Source: Archegozetes longisetosus (taxonomy: Eukaryota > Arthropoda > Arachnida > Sarcoptiformes > Trhypochthoniidae). From it: a stretch of DNA of 64,000 bases. Below the pieces are notes generated by a model, which did no database searches, was not told the DNA's origin, and saw only the letters and a program-made list of their open reading frames with translations. Location of the stretch: the NCBI GenBank assembly GCA_018873245.2, contig JAEMBT020000009.1, forward strand, positions 11,415,112 through 11,479,111. Reading direction: 5' to 3'. The translations under genes were made by a program, and so were the position numbers. Shown one piece after another: positions 56,206 to 64,000 of the stretch (its first letter is position 1; each line of letters begins with the position of its first letter).

Positions 56206-57564
56206 TTATAAGATATTATTCGGATCCCAACGGAAATGAGTGTTTGTATTCAAACTATCAATCAGTGCCATGTCATCCGATGATATTTCAAAGTCAAAAA
56301 GTTCAAAGTTAGGCTTCAAATTCTCAACACGAGAAGTTTTTGGGATAATACCTGAAATATAAGTTCCCGAAAATTATATATCTATACACTAGTTGTAAAC
56401 TTTACATCTAAAAAATACAGTTTCACAAACTATACTTTAATTTCTGTTGAAGACTTGAAAATAAGTTAAACATACCCATATTTTCAGATCATTATTTTGA
56501 TTGTTTTTTACGTAAATGCTTCATACTTTACAAAACTTGTCAACAATAACTGAAAAGTATTTTAAACTTACAAACCCCGTGTTGGAGTCCCCATTTCAAT
56601 AATATTTGTGCTACAGATTTGTTATATTTATTTGCAATTTCGTTAATCGTTTCATTTTGTGACAGTACTTCCCGTCCACCTACAGATCCCAATGAAGAGT
56701 ATGCCTGAAACACTATCTTCTTTTCATTGCAATACTCGAGCAATTCCTTTTGATATAACAGCGGATGAAATTCAACCTGACATTAAATAATTATATAAAT
56801 AGGCTATAAACCAGAGTTCAATTTTAAACCTGATTAACAGTAGGAACAACTTTACAGTGTTTCAACAGTTCATCAATATGTCGAATCATATAATTGGAAA
56901 TACCAATGGATTTAATCAGTCCTTCTGAATACAAGTCTTCCAAGTCTTCATAACTACCTTTCCTCAGCTCAGAATTTTTGGATCTCTCGGATCGAGACCT
57001 TTAGTCCCAGGAAAGTGAATCAATAACAGATCCAAATATGGGGTCTTTAGTTTTTCAATAGATTCGAAAACCTTTTTCCTACACGTCCCTCTTCCCTGAT
57101 CTGATGCATCTGTTCATATATCAATTTTTTGTCAAAATATATAAAAAATGATAATTTATTTGAATTCAACTGAATAATAAATTTATACTAAGTTTTGTAG
57201 TTATGAAGATATCTTTTCTTCTCAGTCCGAGTTTGTGTAAGTCCTCAACAACTTCTCCGATGAACTCTTCATTTTGATAAGAATTTGCAGTATCTGTAAA
57301 ACAAAATTTTGCAAAAAATTTTTTGTAACTAATTAGTAATAATTATAGTAGAAGTTAATTACCGATGAGTCGATAGCCTATTTTGAGCGCTTCAGTCACT
57401 AAAGTTTTGCAAAGTCTTCTCTCATTTAATAAGTAAGTACCGACTGAAACACATTTATATAAACTCTATTAATACAAATAATAAATAATTAGAAATTCAA
57501 TATTAGGACAAAACTTACGTCCAATGGTCGGTATTTTTCTGCCGTTGTTTAGAACGAATTCCAT
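56206..57564 (-). pseudogene. Aldo-keto reductase copy D, frameshifted
   Basis: Six exons correspond to those of copy C: 57519-57564 (ATG present), 57363-57443, 57189-57293, 56830-57109, 56572-56776 and 56206-56351. Exon 4 is 280 nt instead of 281. A run of six T at 52910-52915 in copy C (six also in copy B) is five T here, near 56975-56979. The frame then reads ...DPKILS and stops, removing the C-terminal half of the enzyme. Splice sites and the remaining exons are intact, and the catalytic Asp, Tyr, Lys and His lie before the lesion. Because the change is in a homopolymer, a sequencing error must be considered; otherwise it is a recent pseudogene. Confidence 0.86.
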
Positions 57565-58489
57565 TATTTCTGTTGAAATAACAGAAAACAAATGAATCCA
57601 CTATACAGTTAAACCCAATTAAGTTACTTATAATAGTATAAAATTAAAATTTGTAGCCTTACAGTCGTTGAAAAGTGTGATTAAATTTGTTGAAATGTTT
57701 TAGTATTAGATTAAATACTTACACGAGCCTAAGTTTAGATTTGTTTTTAAATACATTACTTAGTTGTTTCACGTCATACATCAATAACGTTACGCTAAAA
57801 TAGACTCTCAGTGTATATCCACTACCCCTATGCCGGTAGTTTTAAATATTTTCTCTATCTTCTAATGTAATGTTTAGGCTTTTGAAATTATGTCTGTTCC
57901 CACTCACCCCATTATAACACAACAAAATTATTGGATCAGGTCTTAGAAAAGTGAACACCAGTCCTACAGTCAGAGCATTTTATATACGATATAAATAGCA
58001 TCGGATAAAACTGTTGCAATACAACGTTTAGATCCAACACTTCTCTGGTAATACTATGACTATTAAGACTGTGGACTACTCCATTCAATTGCATTTCTAT
58101 AAGATCTTTAATGGTCAATAAGTTCATATCCAATGATATTCAGTTAATGAATGACTTTATACTGTTTAACGTACCAGAATTATAAATACGGTTTCATATT
58201 CAGTATTAAGTAACTGATTTTTTCGGACCAAAGTCAGTTTAGTGAAGAGGAGACCGAAGGTATATATGCTTACATCTGAAGTTCTCATTAGAACATGTAT
58301 TCATTTGTTGTCAAACTTTTGATTCACTCCAACAATAAGTAATCGATTGATGCATCAAATAAATATAGTTTTAAAGCTTTGTTCCAAAATTTTATTTTCA
58401 GTACATACCTATACTTCAATTCCGAATTCATCTTTCAGTCATTACAACTTTTCTAATCTCCTGCTGGTTACTGATGTGCTTTTATGGTT
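57565..58489. other. No gene seen; upstream of AKR copy D
   Basis: Partly related to 53690-53960. Short frames (57936-58133, 58347-58538) have no recognisable domain. 58160-58200 resembles the stretch around 53945 and 54546 that hosts the hAT element in the other unit. Confidence 0.45.
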
Positions 58490-58619
58490 AAGTTTTGCTC
58501 AATCTTTACTGAATGTGAATTTTTTAGATAAGTTGTAATTTATTTGGGCTGAAAAATGCATTTTTCTATATTATCGCTATTGAAGGACTTACTATTTTTA
58601 GGTCATTCTGAAAATATTA

Positions 58620-59026
58620 GGGTTTTGCTTATGTAATGCGGTTTTTTAACGTTATGTTTGAGGTCAATTTTGAATCGGTAATCGATTGTTTACAAATGTT
58701 TTTGGAAAGTCATCCAAAAGAGTCATATCTAAACTCAAATTATTGACAAATAATCTTTAAATAAATTGTGTCCAAAATGGCTGAAGAGTTTCCGACTAAG
58801 ACTCACATAAGACATTGTATGTTGTATGAATTTCATTGGGGATCAAATGCTACCGAAGCCGCACAACGCATTTGGGACACATATGGTCGCAAAGCTCTGA
58901 GTGTGAGTCAGTGTCAGCGATGGTTTTCGCGCTTCTGAAACAACGACTTCAGTGTCAAAGACAACCCTGAATCCGGGCGACCGGTGCAATTTTACTAACA
59001 AAAACTGCATTACATAAGCAAAACCC
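58620..59026 (+). mobile_element. Internally deleted mariner element
   Basis: The ends are perfect 20-bp inverted repeats (GGGTTTTGCTTATGTAATGC), flanked by TA on both sides. At 407 bp it holds only the N-terminal part of a mariner transposase. The equivalent spacer between AKR copies C and D has no insertion, so it arrived after that duplication. Confidence 0.92.
58777..58997 (+). pseudogene. Mariner transposase, N-terminal helix-turn-helix part
   Basis: From the ATG at 58777 the frame reads a mariner DNA-binding region: THIRHCMLYEFHWGSNATEA, then the second helix-turn-helix block with LSVSQCQRWFSRF. A TGA follows, then the frame resumes with FSVKDNPESGRP and stops. The catalytic DDD domain is missing, so no active enzyme can be made from this copy. 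Confidence 0.87.
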
Positions 59027-60368
59027 TAATACTATCCCTTTTGTATAATTTAGTGATTAAATTGTTACATGTGAGCAGAATCATAACTTTTCAGTTATTT
59101 AAAGTTTATGCAAATTAAAACCATTCCTATTGTAATGCTTGTAAGGATGAGATCATTTTCAGTACTTATCGTAGAAGAACCAAAAATTGTGAACTCATTC
59201 ACATTTAGATGTCTTAGAAACTGAAAAATTCAATAGATTTGAGCTTTTCTAACAATATTTTCTTTGAACATAAATCGAAATCATTATTGGAGTTCCAACA
59301 ATAATAGTATGTATCATTATTTTGAATGTGCTGTAGCAATGAATAAATATTAGTTTGTAGTGAAAGATCTGGTGATTGGCATACACGGCATGTCAAATAC
59401 TTGAACCTAGTTCAAAATTTACTGACCATCTTAGGTCTGGTGCATTAAATGCGCTTACCTTAACTTATTGAGCAAACTAATGTTGGGATAGTATATTGAG
59501 TAAGTTCAGCAATTTAACAACTTATGTAATCTAAGTGAGTACTGTATATTGAATGAGTTAAAGCAGTCAAGAAAAGTAGCACGAACAAGAGTCTGGAAGA
59601 AGTCTTACCTAAATTAAGTTTTCACATTTCATACTCATTCTTGTGATTGACATAAGCAAAATTGATCTAACCTTATGTTTTCATTTATTCAGTTTATAAG
59701 TTTTATTGAATAAAACTTGATCATCATGAAAAGAAACTATTACTTTGGTTAAAGAAAAGTTAAATAAACTATTTTCTTAATATTATAAAAACTAAAATTA
59801 TCCGTCAGTTGCAACTACAAGCTTATAGAAATAAGCTAAAATAATCAAAAGTAAATTTTAGATCCACATGCAAATAAATACACCGAATTCAAGCAAAAGA
59901 GTTTGTCAATCATCATAACAAGGAATCAAATAAAAGTTGACCGAAATATTGTTTGTTATACGAGCCCACGAATCATCAATTTTAATACTTTTAATAGAAA
60001 ATAAGAGAAACTAGTAGTTTAAATCGAAAGCTTAACGTCAACTAATGAATACTTTATTTCGAACAAATGATAAATAATGAAAAACAATTTATTGATTAAT
60101 ATTTAGTGGAACGATTGACTCAATCCATTTCCATAGTGATAGTAAAACATATTTTAGTAAATAAATTCAATTCATAAATATAAATGACTTTATATATAAG
60201 AAATAAATGCATTTAAAGAGATTACTTTTCTCTTCCCACACGAAAAGTATTTTTAATATTGAAAGACTAATCATATTGAAGGCACATTGATGGATCGCTC
60301 AACATATATAAATCTGAATATTTGCCACAGTTGAGCAAATAATCAAACATTTGACTAAAGGCTTATGC

Positions 60369-63300
60369 TCAATATGATTTTAAAGTTTTATCATTAAATA
60401 GCTGCCACTTAAAATTATTACTCATTACCCATTTTTGAGAACTTCTACCGTTACAGGGTCTTAACAATGGTAGAGTTAAATGTTTTTTAGAATTTGATTT
60501 AGGGTCTGAGTCAGGATATGGTTTGGCATCCACTTTAGGGTCTGTTTTATCTAAACAAAGTTTAGTACTCTTATGAATGATAGCCTTTGTTAAATAGTTA
60601 TAATGCCATATTTGATTGCCACCCATGTTGTGACATCTAATTAATTTGATGGATTTGTTTGCATGCGAAGCATCCAAACAATTGTCGTCAGCGATGATTT
60701 GTTTGCGTTTAGTATAAGCGAAAAGTTGATTTGATGCTTGTCCGTTACATTCAGTCATACCTAAATCTCCTCCACTTTTTCTTTTAAGAGTGTCCAAACA
60801 GTAATTATTATCTATATTTCTAATTTCTCCTAATGAATAATAATCTATTGGCATTTGACTTTCTGGGTATATGTTTTCTAAATACCATCGGAAATCTAAA
60901 AACAGATCGGAGTAGATTAAGCTATTTCAAAACTCTTGTGTAATCATTTTTATATCTACCAATCTAATAGTAGAACCAACCTTTGCATTTGAGGTCTTTT
61001 CTTAACTTCTTACGTGACTCTGTATCACCTTTGTCCACAGTCTTTGAGGCAGGATTTACAGCATAGTAGAACTCTTTCCACTCGTCCAGCCACACATCGG
61101 CTAAACGAGCGTTATTATGATTTACTATTTTACTCGTTCCACCCGGAAATGTGTATGGAGTTGACTTTCGAAACACATGTCCGACATGAGAACACGTTAC
61201 GATCTCAAGAGTACCACCGCACCTTTTAAATAATTCAATCGAGTCATATAGAAAAACAAATATTCAAAATAATAACTAAATATAAATTTATAATTAGACT
61301 TACATCCAAATACGAAAACTGAGTTCTAAGTTTTCTCCGCCCCAAATATCCATTCCCTCGTCATATTTTCCTAAAAGCTCGAAATAATCGCGATCGATTG
61401 AGAACAAACCACCGGCCATTGTCGGTGTCCTAAATACAAAACAAAACGTTTTCACAGAAAAATCTCAATAAATAAAATTACATTAAATTGATTCGAATAT
61501 TGTATAACTTAATCGATTGTAATGACAAATACCTGACTGGAAGAGTTCTGTCATTATTCCTTCTTTGGAGTTCTCTTTTAGGGACGCGATACCTATTGTG
61601 ATAGCAGTTCAATATTTAATTCAAAGAAGAACTAAAGTCAATTATTTTGAATGAATACCATCGGAAATTAAGTTTCCAATTAAATCCACCCCAAGTCATA
61701 TCAGAGGCAGGGATGTACTCAAAATTTTCATCACTTATCACATCAATTATAGGGCAAACAACTCGTGTTCTGAAATTTTCAAATCAAAAGCTATTGAATA
61801 TGTTGAATGCAAAATAATCATAAATTTGTGTGAAATAAATTGGATGAACAATAGTAATATCCATTCAACCGAATAATGTGGTTTAGCATCTTATGTATGG
61901 TTCATTTATTCAGATTAAAAATGAAATGCTTGACATAACTGTATAGTTTAGTAAATATGTACAAACCTGTCCTCAACAATTCTAGCTAAAAGAGGTTCGA
62001 GCCATCCTTTAGTACATTCGCAGTGAGCATCTAAGAAAGTGATGACCTGTCCTTTTGTTTCAGCAGCTCCTATAAGACGTGCTCGTATGAGACCCGATCG
62101 CTTTCCAGTTCTGAGAACTCTGACAGGCACTGGTAATTTGGAAACATAATCCTCTAATTTCTCTCCCAAATAGTCTATAAAGACATAACAGATAATAATT
62201 GATTGTGAAAACTGAAGGTAGTAGTTTAGTAAGTTGACTTGGTTTCTCTATTGGGTGTCTTACTGTAGTTTTGTTAAGTTTTAAACGCATTAAGCAAAAT
62301 GACATGTTATTTATGACAACTGTGAAAAGACATAAATTCAATTAAATGTTAGACTCTAAATGTTGGGCAACATAATTTGAGTGAATTTGAAGACTATGTC
62401 ATGATTTGATGCTTGAATTTAACCATTAAATAATACAATTATTTCGTAAAATAAAATCTAATCAACTAAAATGCGCCTCAGTTTAGTTTCTTGTTAGCTT
62501 CTAGTTTCTAATTTAATTTTAGTACAACTTTGAATCTTATGGAAACTGAGTCAATAGAGTTTAATCTTCTTATGAAAGCCGGAATAATTTAGAAGAAATT
62601 CTGACCCCTTTCACTGGCGTCGTCCACTAAAATTATTTCTTTGATCAGTGCTATCGGAGATGTTCGTATTATGCTATGAACTGAAATAGAAAATGTATTT
62701 AACAATAAAATAGATGTTAAATAAATAAAGAGATAGTTATAAACCTGTGCGCAATAATGTAGACCAGGCCTCGTTATGAAACACTATTACTATTGATGTG
62801 GAGGGAAGTAGTCGTGGATAATGTTTACGTTTGCAGCTAAAACAAATAAAATAGAAGTAATTATGAACCACAATAACCAAAGACTAATTCTAACCCATCT
62901 AAACGTGGATCTGGAAGAGTCCTGTTTAGAGCAATCCTATCACTCGCTAATAAATTAAACTTATTAATTTCAAACTTTTCATTCTTCAACTCGAGCTCTT
63001 CAGGACCAATGATAACTCCTTTGCCATATTCTCCAGCCCAGTTCGGTGGATTGGATTTTAAGACTGAAGAAGAGAAACGAAAATCGATTTGTTGAGATAT
63101 AGAAACGAGTTATTGGATTCTAAGCTCTAACGTTGAAGTTTAAAGAATTATTAGAGAACGTGTGCCTTTACACCAAATAAAATGCTTTCAAATGGATTAA
63201 AAGCTCCAATCCATACCTACTGGTTCCCAACTATTAAGTTGCTCTGACGAATAACGCGATAATAATGTTGGCTCATCTTTTCCTTCAGATGTTGTCTCAA

Positions 63301-63523
63301 AAGTTGACTGACTTTTGAGTGAATAGTCATTAGCAGCATAGCTGATTTGTTGATTAGTCGCATAAAATGATTTTGAAAGTGATCTAGGTTTACAATCTTT
63401 AGTATTATCAGCTGAACATTCCATGTAGTACACCAATACACATATACCAAATACTATCCAAACCACTGATGTTAACAACATTAAATGGAATAAATGCCAT
63501 CGAACGACTCCTATTTTCGACAT
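60369..63523 (-). CDS. Polypeptide N-acetylgalactosaminyltransferase (GALNT1/13-like)
   Basis: Golgi type II membrane enzyme that starts mucin-type O-glycosylation by moving GalNAc from UDP-GalNAc to Ser/Thr. Ten minus-strand exons fit in phase: 63217-63523, 62895-63063, 62745-62836, 62606-62680, 61967-62174, 61659-61769, 61533-61592, 61304-61429, 60981-61222 and 60369-60895, giving 638 residues. Residues 11-33 are the membrane anchor, followed by a stem. The catalytic domain shows [41 protein letters not shown], the metal-binding DAH (263-265), [15 protein letters not shown] (about 370-374) and HVGHVFR. Exon 10 is a ricin-type lectin domain with three CLD repeats and NQLF, NQIW and SQKW ends. 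The third repeat carries an extra Pro/Lys/Ser-rich insert after CLDKTDP. Order [19 protein letters not shown] is most like the GALNT1/13 group. It looks intact. Confidence 0.95.
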
Positions 63524-63713
63524 AACTTTTGATATGATTTTTCAAATAAAGTTGTTCTCAGATGACAATTCAATTACTTCAATAATTTGTACAAATGAAA
63601 GTGAACTGATTAAGTTAAAAGTTTGTTCACTAATATATTTCATAACAATATATGTCTCTTGAGGTGAAAGATGCCAACAGAAGATGAAGCACTAAAAGAG
63701 AATGGAACATTCA
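63524..63713. other. Upstream region of the GALNT gene
   Basis: The 190 nt before the next element should hold the 5' untranslated region or promoter of the minus-strand glycosyltransferase gene. No element is recognisable. Confidence 0.4.
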
Positions 63714-63872
63714 CAGTAGTACCTCGATATAGTAAACCTCTTTATAGTGAGTCCCCGATACGGTCAACTTGTAGATCCAGACATGTCAAGTTGGATTAAT
63801 TTCGAGCTGCTTATAGTGAAAGCTTATTATAGTTATCGATCCTCAGGGATTGACTATATCGATGTATTACTG
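63714..63872. mobile_element. Short pogo-like MITE
   Basis: CAGTAGTACCTCGATATAGT at the left end is matched in inverse at the right end (ACTATATCGATGTATTACTG), giving about 26-nt imperfect inverted repeats around 159 bp. Internal TATAGTGA words recall pogo/Tigger ends. TA is present only on the right flank. It lies about 190 nt upstream of the GALNT start. Confidence 0.65.
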
Positions 63873-64000
63873 TAATTCTCAAACGGTTTGTTCATAATAA
63901 ATTCAAATTGAATGAACGCGTGCCATTTAAGACAGAAGTAATCTTTACTACGAAACAGTTTTAAAGGAAAGTTAAAACTATTGAAGTAAACGCTTTCATT

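Larger units (their letters stand above)
58490..60262. repeat. AKR-unit spacer right of copy D, interrupted by mariner
   Basis: 58490-58619 and 59027-60262 together form the spacer that is uninterrupted at 54580-55980. The right part is repeated almost exactly at 1244-2500. Confidence 0.78.

Noticed and set aside
1..64000. A bacterial or endosymbiont contig
   Set aside because: Spliced AKR and GALNT genes, a SINE, and mariner, hAT, Merlin and pogo relics show this is a nuclear animal sequence, whatever the ultimate source of the ankyrin and NB-ARC genes.

Overview
The window is eukaryotic nuclear DNA and very A+T-rich. The multi-exon genes have GT..AG introns of about 60-430 nt. Gene content (a GALNT1/13-like glycosyltransferase, an aldo-keto reductase cluster, latrotoxin-like ankyrin proteins), many Tc1/mariner, hAT, Merlin and pogo relics, and a short TTAGG-type telomere-like run all point to an arthropod. 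An arachnid, possibly a mite, is my best guess, but the sequence alone does not fix the species.

Layout. 1-2.5 kb: the tail of a Tc1-like transposase, a truncated aldo-keto reductase (AKR copy A) and its spacer. 3.7-5.4 kb: a large palindrome and a decayed dispersed repeat. 9.8-14.0 kb (minus): an intronless 1,396-residue ankyrin protein with a latrotoxin-type C-terminal domain (ank1). 17.6-20.6 kb: a decayed tubulin tyrosine ligase-like (TTLL) copy with a hAT element just downstream, then a palindrome. 21.5-24.7 kb: several terminal-inverted-repeat elements. 26.5-29.1 kb (plus): an intronless NB-ARC plus tetratricopeptide (STAND/NLR-like) gene broken by one frameshift and one nonsense codon. 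30.3-31.7 kb (minus): AKR copy B. 31.9-35.5 kb: a long-TIR element, a GC-rich Merlin relic, and a Mutator-like element carrying a tRNA-derived SINE. 36.8-40.7 kb (minus): the paralogue ank2. 42.8-47 kb: two more transposon relics, a second TTLL pseudogene and a third palindrome. 47.3-49.8 kb (minus): a decayed transposase-like gene. 51-57.6 kb: a Tc1 fragment, then AKR copies C (intact) and D (frameshifted), with a hAT element between them. 58.6-59.0 kb: a deleted mariner. 60.4-63.5 kb (minus): an intact ten-exon polypeptide N-acetylgalactosaminyltransferase.

The window is built by duplication. The block ank - upstream flank - TTLL pseudogene - palindrome occurs twice (about 9.8-20.6 kb and 36.7-47.1 kb). 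The AKR gene plus spacer occurs four times. The first 2.5 kb is a copy of the 51.5-60.3 kb region with about 6.3 kb deleted. Transposon insertions with visible target-site duplications, some with the empty site preserved in a paralogous copy, allow these events to be ordered. Only ank1, ank2, AKR copy C and the glycosyltransferase look intact. The most interesting biology is the pair of intronless latrotoxin-like ankyrin proteins, each with a furin-type RxRR motif before the C-terminal domain, and the broken NB-ARC/TPR receptor-like gene in the same neighbourhood.
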